NCBI RefSeq assembly: GCF_042653205.1
Contig: NZ_JBHSHY010000001.1
Location: 62,001 to 126,000 of the forward strand
From: Paenibacillus_Z sp042653205
GTDB taxonomy: Bacteria; Bacillota; Bacilli; Paenibacillales; Paenibacillaceae
DNA length: 64,000 bases
Reading direction: 5' to 3'
Below are positions 52,373 through 59,836 of this stretch, in pieces. Position 1 is the first letter of the stretch, and every line of letters starts with the position of its first letter. Under the pieces are notes generated by a model that did no database searches, was not told where the DNA came from, and worked only from the letters and a program-made list of their open reading frames with translations. A program made the translations under genes and the position numbers.

Positions 52373-52648
52373 CCCGCCGCTGCGGCGCATGTTCGTCCCC
52401 GGACGGGCATACCTATCGAAGGAGGGCCGCCCGAACGGTCCGGCTGCGCGCCCGTCGCGCGCCAGTCCAATGGGCGCGCCGTCCGGCCTGGCCGGACAAG
52501 CCTCGGCGAAGCGGATAGCCGCCGCCGCGGCCGCCCGCCGCCTCGCAAGCCACGTAAGCCATGCAAACCGCGCAACGCACGCAAGCATCCGCAGCCGCAT
52601 CCCCGGAATACGCGGGGCGGAACCATTATGACAGTGGGAGTGATCGCC
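52373..52648. other. Intergenic region after the Phe/Tyr operon
   Basis: About 275 bp of GC-rich sequence. No terminator with a T tract, promoter or gene could be supported. Confidence 0.35.
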
Positions 52649-53431
52649 ATGCAAACGATGGGATTGCAAGGAAAGAACGCGCTTGTTACCGGTTCGAGCC
52701 GAGGGCTCGGCAAGCAGTACGCATTGGATTTGGCCCGCGCCGGGGCCAACGTGATCGTGCACGACGTCCGGGACAGCTCGGCGGCGGAATTCAACGAGGC
52801 GCCGTCCGGCCATGCGGTGGCCCAAGAGCTGCGCGCGCTCGGCGTGCGCTCGGCCTTCATCGCCGCCGACCTGGCCGACCCGGCTCAGGCGGAGCGGCTC
52901 GTGAACGAAGCGATCCGGGAGCTCGGCTCGCTCGACATCGTCGTTAATAACGCCGGGGGCGATATCGGATTCAGCACGCCCCGCCCGGACCCGAACGACG
53001 CCATCGACATTTCCGTGGAAGACATCCGCTCGGTCGTCGAACGGAACTTGCTGTCCGCGATGTACGTCTGCAAATTCGCCGGCGCGCACATGCGGGAACG
53101 CCGCTCGGGCAAAATCGTCAACGTCGGCTCGGTCGCGGGCCACGTGCCGGTCACGGCCGGGCTGATCTACGCCGCCGCCAAGACCGGCGTCTCGTCGTAC
53201 ACGCGAAGCCTCGCGGAGCAGCTGCGCCCGTACGACGTCAACGTGAACTGCATCTCGCCGGCGCCGACCTTCACCGGCCGCTTCCTCGCGACGCGGACCG
53301 TGCGGAGTGAAGAAGGAAAGTCCCGGCTGCAGCGCATCGCCCAGCCGGAGGACATGTCGAACATTGTGCTTTTCCTGTGCGGAAGCGCTTCCGACGCCCT
53401 GACCGGCGAGACGCTCGTGTGCTGGAAATAA
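52649..53431 (+). CDS. Short-chain dehydrogenase/reductase A
   Basis: 260-aa SDR: TGSSRGLGKQYALDLARAGANVIVHDVRD, NNAGGDIGFSTP, Ser in NVGSVAGHVP, Y-x3-K in YAAAKTGVSSYTRSLAEQL, and the C-terminal GEDM-type region QPEDMSNIVLFLCGSASDALTGETL. Asp after the second strand favours NAD(H). Start at 52649 with GGGAGTGA upstream (52628 possible). It lies 36 bp before the IlvD/Edd-family dehydratase gene, so it probably makes the aldonate or lactone that enzyme dehydrates. Confidence 0.9.
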   Translation: MQTMGLQGKNALVTGSSRGLGKQYALDLARAGANVIVHDVRDSSAAEFNEAPSGHAVAQELRALGVRSAFIAADLADPAQAERLVNEAIRELGSLDIVVNNAGGDIGFSTPRPDPNDAIDISVEDIRSVVERNLLSAMYVCKFAGAHMRERRSGKIVNVGSVAGHVPVTAGLIYAAAKTGVSSYTRSLAEQLRPYDVNVNCISPAPTFTGRFLATRTVRSEEGKSRLQRIAQPEDMSNIVLFLCGSASDALTGETLVCWK

Positions 53432-53467
53432 CGAACCCGACATCACCGAGAGCGAGGGAAGACGACG

Positions 53468-55465
53468 ATGAATCAAGCACTACGCACTATTATGGGGCCG
53501 GAAGCGCCCGGCCTGTATGACATCCATACCCACGCCGCCGGACCGGAAGGCAGGCTGCCGCTGACGGCGGACATGCTGACGGAGCTGCCTTCCGGGGACT
53601 TGTTTGGCCTCAGCCAGAACGTCGGCATGGGCTGGAAGCCGGACCGGCTGCTGGGCAAGCAATTTCTGATCTTAAGCACGCAGGGCGGCATTCGGGCCGA
53701 AGACGGCACTCCGGTTGCGCTCGGCTTCCATACCGGTCACTGGGAGGTCGGGCTGCTCGCGCGGGAAGCGGCGCGCGAGATCGCCGCGCTCGGCGGCGTG
53801 CCGTTCGCGGCCGCCGTCAGCGACCCGTGCGACGGTCGTTCGCAAGGGACGACGGGAATGTTCGATTCGCTGCCGTACCGCAACGACGCGGCGATCGTCT
53901 TCCGGCGCCTCATCCGGTCGCTGCCCACCCGCAAGGGCGTTATCGGCATCGGCACCTGCGACAAAGGATTGCCCGCCATGATGATCGCGCTCGCAGGCAT
54001 GCGCGACCTGCCGACGATCGTCGTCCCGGGCGGCGTGACGCTGCCGCCGACGGACGGCGAGGACGCGGCCAAAATCCAGACGATCGGGGCGCGGTACGCG
54101 CACGGCCAGCTCACGCTCGAGGAGGCGGCCGATCTGGGCTGCCGCGCCTGCGCGACGCCGGGCGGGGGCTGCCAATTCCTCGGGACGGCGGCATCGGCCC
54201 AGGTCGTGGCGGAGGCGCTCGGCATGACGCTGCCGCACGCGGCGCTGGCGCCATCCGGCCAGCCGGTCTGGCTCGAGCTCGCGCGGCAGTCGGCCCGGGC
54301 GATGCGGCGGATGGCGGACGATGGGACGACGACGCGGGACATCGTCACGGACGCCGCCCTGGAGAACGCGATGGCGGTCCACGCGGCGTTCGGCGGTTCG
54401 ACGAATCTGCTGCTGCACATCCCGGCGGTCGCGCACGCGGCCGGCTTGCGCATTCCCGACGTCGGGGACTGGACCCGCGTGAACAAGGCGGTGCCGCGGC
54501 TCGTCAGCGTGCTGCCGAACGGTCCGGAATACCATCCGACGGTGCGCGTGTTCCTGGCCGGCGGGGTACCCGAGGTCATGCTTCATCTGCGCAAGTTCGG
54601 GCTGCTGCGCCTGGACGCGCGGACCGTCTCCGGCGAGACGCTCGGCGACGTCCTCGATTGGTGGCAGGATTCCGAACGGCGCCATGAAGTGCGCAAGCGG
54701 CTGCTGGCCGTCGACGGCATCGATCCGGACCGGGTCATCCTGCCGCCGGCGCAGGCGGCTGCGCGGGGGCTCACGTCCACGGTCGCGTTCCCGGTCGGCA
54801 ATCTGGCACCGGAAGGCTCCGTGATCAAGTCGACGGCGATCGATCCCGACGTGGTCGGCGCCGACGGCGTCTACCGCCACGTCGGACAGGCCAAGGTGTT
54901 CACGTCCGAGAAGGCGGCGGTGAAGGCGATCAAGGACGGCGGCATCCGGGAGGGCGACATCCTCGTGCTGATCGGCAGAGGCCCGTCGGGCACCGGCATG
55001 GAGGAGACGTACCAGCTGACCTCCGCGCTGAAGCATCTGCCGTTCGGCAAGCGCGTGACGCTGATCACGGACGCGCGCTTCTCGGGCGTCTCCACCGGCG
55101 CCTGCATCGGCCACGTCGGGCCCGAAGCGCTGGCCGGCGGCCCGATCGGCAGATTGCGCGACGGCGACTGGATCGACGTGCGGATCGACCGGAACGCGCT
55201 CGAGGGCAGCCTCGACTTCGTCGGCGAAGGCGAGACGCGCTTCGCGCCGGAAGCCGGAGCGGCGATCCTGGCCGCGCGCCCGCCGCATCCGGAGCTGGCC
55301 GCGGACCCGGCGCTGCCGGACGACACCCGGCTGTGGGCGGCGCTGCAAGCCGCGAGCGGCGGCACGTGGCGCGGAAGCATCTACGACGTCGACCGGATTA
55401 TCGAGACGCTGCAGGCGGGGATGGCCGCGCTGGCAAGCGGCAAGGAGAGGGGAACGGAAGCATGA
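53468..55465 (+). CDS. IlvD/Edd-family dehydratase (YjhG/YagF-type, D-xylonate dehydratase-like)
   Basis: 665 aa. Fe-S dehydratase with cysteines in SDPCDGRSQGTTGMFDSLPYRNDAA, GIGTCDKGLPAMMIALAG and CATPGGGCQFLGTAA. The C-terminal swivelling domain has VGQAKVFTSEKAAVKAIKDG, GRGPSGTGMEETYQLTSAL, TDARFSGVSTGACIGHVGPEA. Length and the DSLPYRNDAA stretch match the YjhG/YagF branch, which dehydrates D-xylonate to 2-keto-3-deoxyxylonate, rather than IlvD. GAGGGAAG precedes the ATG. Its stop overlaps the next ATG (ATGA). Confidence 0.9.
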   Translation: MNQALRTIMGPEAPGLYDIHTHAAGPEGRLPLTADMLTELPSGDLFGLSQNVGMGWKPDRLLGKQFLILSTQGGIRAEDGTPVALGFHTGHWEVGLLAREAAREIAALGGVPFAAAVSDPCDGRSQGTTGMFDSLPYRNDAAIVFRRLIRSLPTRKGVIGIGTCDKGLPAMMIALAGMRDLPTIVVPGGVTLPPTDGEDAAKIQTIGARYAHGQLTLEEAADLGCRACATPGGGCQFLGTAASAQVVAEALGMTLPHAALAPSGQPVWLELARQSARAMRRMADDGTTTRDIVTDAALENAMAVHAAFGGSTNLLLHIPAVAHAAGLRIPDVGDWTRVNKAVPRLVSVLPNGPEYHPTVRVFLAGGVPEVMLHLRKFGLLRLDARTVSGETLGDVLDWWQDSERRHEVRKRLLAVDGIDPDRVILPPAQAAARGLTSTVAFPVGNLAPEGSVIKSTAIDPDVVGADGVYRHVGQAKVFTSEKAAVKAIKDGGIREGDILVLIGRGPSGTGMEETYQLTSALKHLPFGKRVTLITDARFSGVSTGACIGHVGPEALAGGPIGRLRDGDWIDVRIDRNALEGSLDFVGEGETRFAPEAGAAILAARPPHPELAADPALPDDTRLWAALQAASGGTWRGSIYDVDRIIETLQAGMAALASGKERGTEA

Positions 55466-56232
55466 GGAAACGGCTGGAAGGCAAAGTGATCGTCGTGACC
55501 GGCGGGACGCGGGGCATCGGCAAAGGCATCGCGCTGATGTGCGCGGCCGAGGGCGCCCGCGTGGCCGTGAGCGGCCGCAACGAACAGGAAGGGAGCGACG
55601 TCGTGCGGCGGATTGCCGAGAACGGCGGCCCCGAAGCGAAGTTCATCGCGAAGGATATCAGCAGCGAGCAGGGGTGCCGGGAGCTGATGGAGGAGGCGGC
55701 TGCGCATTTCGGGCGGATCGACGGGCTGGTCAACAACGCCGGCGTCTTCCCCCGGGGGAGCGTGCTCGACACCACGGAGGAGCTGTTCGATTTTATTTTC
55801 GACGTCAACATCAAAGGCGCGTTCTTTTGCTCGCAGTACGCGATGAAGGAGATGCTGAAGACCGGCGGCGGCTCCATCGTGCAGATCGGCTCGACGAACG
55901 GCTTCAAGGGGGCGAAGGAGCTGGCGGCATACGCTTGCTCGAAAGGCGCCCTGCGGACGCTGAACCGGAATATTGCGGCCCACTACGCCAGGGATGGCAT
56001 CCGCTCCAACTGGGTGACCGTGGGCTGGGTGCCGTCCGAAGGGGAAGTGGAGCTGCACGGGAAGAACGGACTGCAGGTAGAGGACCTGCACGAGATGGCG
56101 GCGGCCCGCATCCCGGCCGGCCGGATGCAGACCCCGGAGGATATGGCCTACGGCGTCGTCTATCTGCTGTCGGACGAATCGAGCCAGGTCACGGGCACGG
56201 AGCTGGCCATCAACGGCGGGCTGGGCTTATAG
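55462..56232 (+). CDS. Short-chain dehydrogenase/reductase B
   Basis: 256-aa SDR: VTGGTRGIGKGIALMCAAEGARVAVSGRNE, NNAGVFPRGS, Ser in QIGSTNGFKGAK, Y-x3-K in YACSKGALRTL, and C-terminal AGRMQTPEDMAYGVVYLLSDESSQVTGTELAINGG. SGRNEQ after strand 2 suggests NADP(H). AAGGAGAGG lies upstream and the start overlaps the dehydratase stop by 4 bp, a sign of translational coupling. A sugar or deoxy-ketoacid substrate is likely. Confidence 0.9.
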   Translation: MRKRLEGKVIVVTGGTRGIGKGIALMCAAEGARVAVSGRNEQEGSDVVRRIAENGGPEAKFIAKDISSEQGCRELMEEAAAHFGRIDGLVNNAGVFPRGSVLDTTEELFDFIFDVNIKGAFFCSQYAMKEMLKTGGGSIVQIGSTNGFKGAKELAAYACSKGALRTLNRNIAAHYARDGIRSNWVTVGWVPSEGEVELHGKNGLQVEDLHEMAAARIPAGRMQTPEDMAYGVVYLLSDESSQVTGTELAINGGLGL

Positions 56233-56273
56233 CTGCGCTCCTCGAATTGCACCGTGAATAAAACGCGAAATAA

Positions 56274-56295
56274 CCGCCCGCGGAAACGCGGGCGG
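56274..56295. terminator. GC-rich stem-loop after SDR B
   Basis: CCGCCCGCG / CGCGGGCGG around a 4-nt loop, weak T tract (TCTT); lies between convergent genes. Confidence 0.6.
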
Positions 56296-56313
56296 TCTTC
56301 GGTATGGCGGCGA

Positions 56314-56514
56314 TTAGCGGGCGATCAGCCAAATGACCAATATCCAAAACGGCATGACGGCCAGCGCACCGTTGAACAGGCCGAACTTGAAATTAGTTGC
56401 GTCTTCCTTCATGTCGGATTCGGCAGCGGCCGGTGCCGCGGACACGGATTCGTGCATCTTCATGCCTACGCGCAGCAGCGCGGCGTCGGCGGTATCACGT
56501 TGCATCCCGTTCAT
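56314..56514 (-). CDS. Small single-helix membrane protein, function unknown
   Basis: 66 aa. Hydrophilic N-terminal half (MNGMQRDTADAALLRVGMKMHESVSAAPAAAESD) and a C-terminal hydrophobic helix FNGALAVMPFWILVIWLIAR reaching the last residue, as in a tail-anchored protein. AGGAGAGAAGGG upstream supports the ATG at 56514. A perfect inverted repeat lies 26-46 bp upstream of the start. Family not recognised. Confidence 0.6.
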   Translation of the reverse strand: MNGMQRDTADAALLRVGMKMHESVSAAPAAAESDMKEDATNFKFGLFNGALAVMPFWILVIWLIAR

Positions 56515-56540
56515 CAATAACCCTTCTCTCCTGGATCCTT

Positions 56541-56560
56541 TGCATGACCATCGTCATGCA
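56541..56560. promoter_or_regulatory. Inverted repeat upstream of the 66-aa membrane protein gene
   Basis: TGCATGAC-CATC-GTCATGCA, 8-bp perfect arms, 26 bp upstream of the minus-strand start codon: an operator or leader hairpin. Confidence 0.4.
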
Positions 56561-56914
56561 AGCTAGTCGTTATAGTTAATATCGGCTGAGATGATATAGG
56601 AATGAAGACCTTAGTTTAACTTTTTTTTCTTGATAGCAGGTCTTCCAATCGACGACGAAAGACCTTTCGTGTTTGGCGGAATCTTGGTTCTAACGACGCA
56701 GTCTATGTCCCGGTCGCGAAGCGGCGTTCTTTCTTTTCTTTAAGAGCGCCGGCGCCGCATTTACTCGTAAGCGCTGTCATTGGCTTCGGCAGATGTCCGT
56801 TCCTTTGTAATTTATGATACGCCGCGGCGTTCGATTCGGTGTGTAGCGCTGGCCGCGGGCAAATAATCCAAAGGCGGCATCGCGCCGTTCGATGCGTCCG
56901 GCGCACCGCCCCGC
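56561..56914. other. AT-rich divergent intergenic region
   Basis: Lies between two small genes on opposite strands and contains T8 and several short A/T runs. GAAGACC (56604-56610) and GGTCTTC (56639-56645) form an inverted repeat. No gene, tRNA or riboswitch was recognised. Confidence 0.35.
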
Positions 56915-56943
56915 TGTACATTTCGCGGATGAGCCCGTACAAT
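56915..56943 (+). promoter_or_regulatory. Promoter of the 46-aa protein gene
   Basis: TGTACA (56915-56920), 17 bp, TACAAT (56938-56943), about 43 bp before the start codon. Confidence 0.55.
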
Positions 56944-56985
56944 CACGATGAACCGTATTATCCGACGCAGAGGAGGGAACCGGAC

Positions 56986-57126
56986 ATGCGATCCGAGGAC
57001 CAGGTCAAAGCGAAATTGCATCAGCTGAAGCAGCTCCAGCAAGCCGCCGATTCCGATGCCGTCCGCATTCAAATCGAAATGCTGGAATGGGTGCTCAATC
57101 AGCCGACCGGCAGCTACCACGAATAA
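56986..57126 (+). CDS. 46-aa helical protein, function unknown
   Basis: MRSEDQVKAKLHQLKQLQQAADSDAVRIQIEMLEWVLNQP-type sequence, nearly all predicted helix with a heptad-like pattern (coiled coil or helical hairpin). AGGAGGG lies 8-9 bp before the ATG and a promoter is visible upstream; a stem-loop follows. A longer frame upstream has no ribosome site. Family not recognised. Confidence 0.65.
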   Translation: MRSEDQVKAKLHQLKQLQQAADSDAVRIQIEMLEWVLNQPTGSYHE

Positions 57127-57138
57127 CCGCCGGCCCGC

Positions 57139-57170
57139 GAACAGGCCGCCGAATCATCGGCGGCCTGTTC
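57139..57170 (+). terminator. Stem-loop after the 46-aa protein gene
   Basis: GAACAGGCCGCCGA (57139-57152) pairs perfectly with 57157-57170 around ATCA. No T tract follows. Confidence 0.6.
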
Positions 57171-57439
57171 GGCCGTTCGGAGCCGCGCAAGCAACATTTG
57201 GCAGGCGGATTCCGTCAAGGTAGCGTCGGGGCGGGCCGAAACGAGGCCAAGCACGCGCCGTTACCTCGTTCGTACCGCATCGTTTGCGCGCGAAAATGTG
57301 TCCAAAGGATGAAAGAGTTCCATATTTTCGCAACATTTACATACCATGTGCGTCAAACATGAGGAAGCAGTCGCTTGGACTGCCCGGACGGGACGCGGAC
57401 GCGTTCGACACAGAAGAGAGAGAGAAAGGAAGACGTGGC
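57171..57439. other. Upstream region of the copper-amine-oxidase-domain protein gene
   Basis: Holds an inverted repeat GCGAAAAT (57290-57297) / ATTTTCGC (57324-57331) about 110 bp before the gene; otherwise nothing identified. Confidence 0.35.
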
Positions 57440-59446
57440 ATGAAATCGTTGAAGTGGTTATTAGCGGCATCATTCTTGATCACATCTTATTCAAGCGCGG
57501 GGTTGACCGGAGCGAGCGCGGAGGGCTTGGCACCAGAGCAGCCGCCTGCCGCTACCGACCGGCTGGATCTGACGATGGGCAGCGCGAAAATGCTCCATAA
57601 CGGCGCCGTCTATCAATCGGCGCAGCCCGTGGCCAGCATCGCCGGCAGGACGTTTCTGCCGTTCAGCTCCATCGCGGCCCGCTACGGCTACAAAATTTCG
57701 TACGACGCGAAGAAGAAGGAGTCGACCGCCGAGAACGACCGGCACAAGCTGGTCTTCAAGATCGGCAGCGCCGTCGCTTACCGGGATGGCGTCGAGACGA
57801 AGCTGACCGGCGCGCCGTACATCTCGAACGGCTATTTGATGGTTCCGCTCCGCTCCTGGGGCGAAATGGCGGACAGCACGATCGCGGTCGTCGGCAAGAC
57901 GATCACGCTGAAATGGTCGTCCGTCGTCGCGCCGGCGAAGCCGACGGCCGCCTTCGAGGTGCAGCCCGCCGAGATCTACGCAGGCCAAACGCTGGTGACG
58001 TACGTGGACCGCGCGACGAACGCGACGGGCCTTCCGTTCGTGGACGAACGATGGACCGGCCGGTTGGACGTCTTTCCTCAGCCCGGAACGTACGTCGTCA
58101 CGCGGGAAGTCGAGGACAGCAACGGCGTCTGGAGCGATCCGTATTCCGTCACCGTCACGGTCAAAGCGCCGAACCTGCCGCCGGTCGCGGATTTTACCAC
58201 GGATAAGCCGACATACCGGATCGGCGAGAACGTCTCGTATATCGACCTTAGCACCGACGACGAGAACGCCATCGCCAAGAGCACCTTCACGGGCAACGAC
58301 AAGGCGTTCTTCGAGCCCGGCGAGAAGTCCGTTACGCTGACCGTCGAGGATAGTCACGGCCTGACGTCGACTGTCACGAAGACGGTCACCATCACGAACG
58401 AGGTGTTGTATACGAAGGACGAATACGACCGGCTGTTCACGCCGATCGGCGATATCTACGCCGTCGACGGCGCCGCGGTGCTCAATTATCCGGCGTACAA
58501 ATATTCCATCGTGAACGAAGCCGCCCAGATGGTCCGCAGCAACAGCCCGGAGACGCTCGTCCAGGAAGGCATCGCGTACCACGCCCAGATGACGGGCAAC
58601 GTCCGGTTTATGTTCCATAACGTCAACAATATCGGGTATCCGGTCTCCGTGCATCTGCTCGCGACGAATCTCGGCAGCGCCCCGGCCACGTTCAACAAGA
58701 GCGCCATGGGCATGGGCGGCCCGACATTGTCGCCTGAGCTCGCCGGCAAGCTGTCCACGTCCCGGTACTTGACCGCACTGACGGCCAAACCGGCGCCGAT
58801 CGCGACGACGATCGCCCCGGGCGAGACGAAGGAAGTGCTGCCCGAAATCGCCAAGGTGCCGCTGAAGGCCGGCGAGTCGCTCAGTTCGTACGCGGACGTC
58901 TACTCCGATAAAGAGCTGCTGTACAACATCGTCGTGGTCGCCGCGGGCAAGAATCCGGTCGCGGAGCTGAATAACCTGACGGTCATGCCGCGCGACGGGA
59001 TCCATACGCGGGGAACCTTCTACAGCGCCGACCGGACCATCACGGTCGACGACCGGATCGGCGACAAGCCGCAGCGCGTCATGTTCGGCGACGTCGGCAA
59101 AGACGCGTACGACACGATTCTGGACGGCATCGACGAGACGTCCGGCCAGCTGGAGTACAACCGGGGCAACTTCGGCGTCCTGTACCGCATGCATCTGTCG
59201 GATGTCGCGCCGCATACGCTGATCTCGCTGAACGCGCGGGGCGGGCTCTATACGGGCGCGTTCCTCGTCAACGGCCAGCTCGTGACCGTCGCGAACAACC
59301 AGGCGCTCCGGAGCAACGCCCAGTCATCCGTGCTCTACCGGACAGGCGACAGCGAAGAACCGGTCGACATCGTCTTTACCATCGCGTCGGGCAGCAACCT
59401 GCCGATCGCGATGACGTTCACGCCGCTTCCGCCGATCCGGCAGTAG
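57440..59446 (+). CDS. Exported protein with copper-amine-oxidase-N and PKD domains
   Basis: 668 aa. Signal peptide (MKSLKWLLAASFLITSYSSA... to about GASA), then a copper-amine-oxidase-like N-terminal domain (~35-160: GRTFLPFSSIAARYGYKISYD, APYISNGYLMVPLRSWGEM). Two PKD-like Ig folds follow (~165-245 and ~250-325: PPVADFTTDKPTYRIGENVSY...VTLTVEDSHGL). A ~340-residue C-terminal region is not recognised. The first domain is common in extracellular Paenibacillaceae proteins, where it binds the wall and has no oxidase activity. AAAGGA lies 9 bp before ATG 57440. Probably surface-located. Confidence 0.85.
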   Translation: MKSLKWLLAASFLITSYSSAGLTGASAEGLAPEQPPAATDRLDLTMGSAKMLHNGAVYQSAQPVASIAGRTFLPFSSIAARYGYKISYDAKKKESTAENDRHKLVFKIGSAVAYRDGVETKLTGAPYISNGYLMVPLRSWGEMADSTIAVVGKTITLKWSSVVAPAKPTAAFEVQPAEIYAGQTLVTYVDRATNATGLPFVDERWTGRLDVFPQPGTYVVTREVEDSNGVWSDPYSVTVTVKAPNLPPVADFTTDKPTYRIGENVSYIDLSTDDENAIAKSTFTGNDKAFFEPGEKSVTLTVEDSHGLTSTVTKTVTITNEVLYTKDEYDRLFTPIGDIYAVDGAAVLNYPAYKYSIVNEAAQMVRSNSPETLVQEGIAYHAQMTGNVRFMFHNVNNIGYPVSVHLLATNLGSAPATFNKSAMGMGGPTLSPELAGKLSTSRYLTALTAKPAPIATTIAPGETKEVLPEIAKVPLKAGESLSSYADVYSDKELLYNIVVVAAGKNPVAELNNLTVMPRDGIHTRGTFYSADRTITVDDRIGDKPQRVMFGDVGKDAYDTILDGIDETSGQLEYNRGNFGVLYRMHLSDVAPHTLISLNARGGLYTGAFLVNGQLVTVANNQALRSNAQSSVLYRTGDSEEPVDIVFTIASGSNLPIAMTFTPLPPIRQ

Positions 59447-59502
59447 CGCCGAACATCCTTCCGCCAGCAGCCGCCCGCCAGCATGACGCCGTTGTAACGG
59501 CG

Positions 59503-59527
59503 AACCGCCGGCGGGCGGTTTTTTTGC
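59503..59527 (+). terminator. Intrinsic terminator after the CuAO/PKD protein gene
   Basis: AACCGCC / GGCGGTT stem followed by T7. Confidence 0.88.
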
Positions 59528-59578
59528 GCGTTCTTCTCCACGTCAAGCCGGACAGCTCGTTCTGCGTCCGGACGTTCC

Positions 59579-59622
59579 GAAGGCAGTCCAACGCTTGCGC
59601 GTCAAGCGGGTGGACTGCCTTT
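59579..59622. terminator. Second strong hairpin, 50 bp further on
   Basis: AAGGCAGTCCA (59580-59590) pairs with TGGACTGCCTT (59611-59621), with inner CGCTTG/CAAGCG pairing. Perhaps a backup terminator. Confidence 0.55.
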
Positions 59623-59804
59623 CGCGCGTTATTGCTCCATATCGGCGCATAAGAACCGGGCATGCGCCGTTCATTTATCGGCAGGCGACCGCATATATGG
59701 ATATTGGAAGCGCATTCCAAGGGGGCAGAGAAGACATGGTTATGATGGAGAAGGGAGGAGACGCGCACACTTGTCCGATTCGAGCAGCATGAATACGCGC
59801 AAAA

Positions 59805-59819
59805 TGTAAAGCGCTTACA
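59805..59819. promoter_or_regulatory. Near-palindromic cre-like site before the GH5-like gene
   Basis: TGTAAAGCGCTTACA is the ideal cre palindrome TGTAAGCGCTTACA with one extra A. On the minus strand the first 12 positions fit the consensus. It lies 18 bp before the start codon. Confidence 0.5.
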
Positions 59820-59836
59820 ACTGGAGGGGTATGCCA

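Noticed and set aside
50414..53476. 1020-codon antisense frame over phhA and SDR A
   Set aside because: Same artefact; it spans two genes with clear catalytic motifs on the plus strand.
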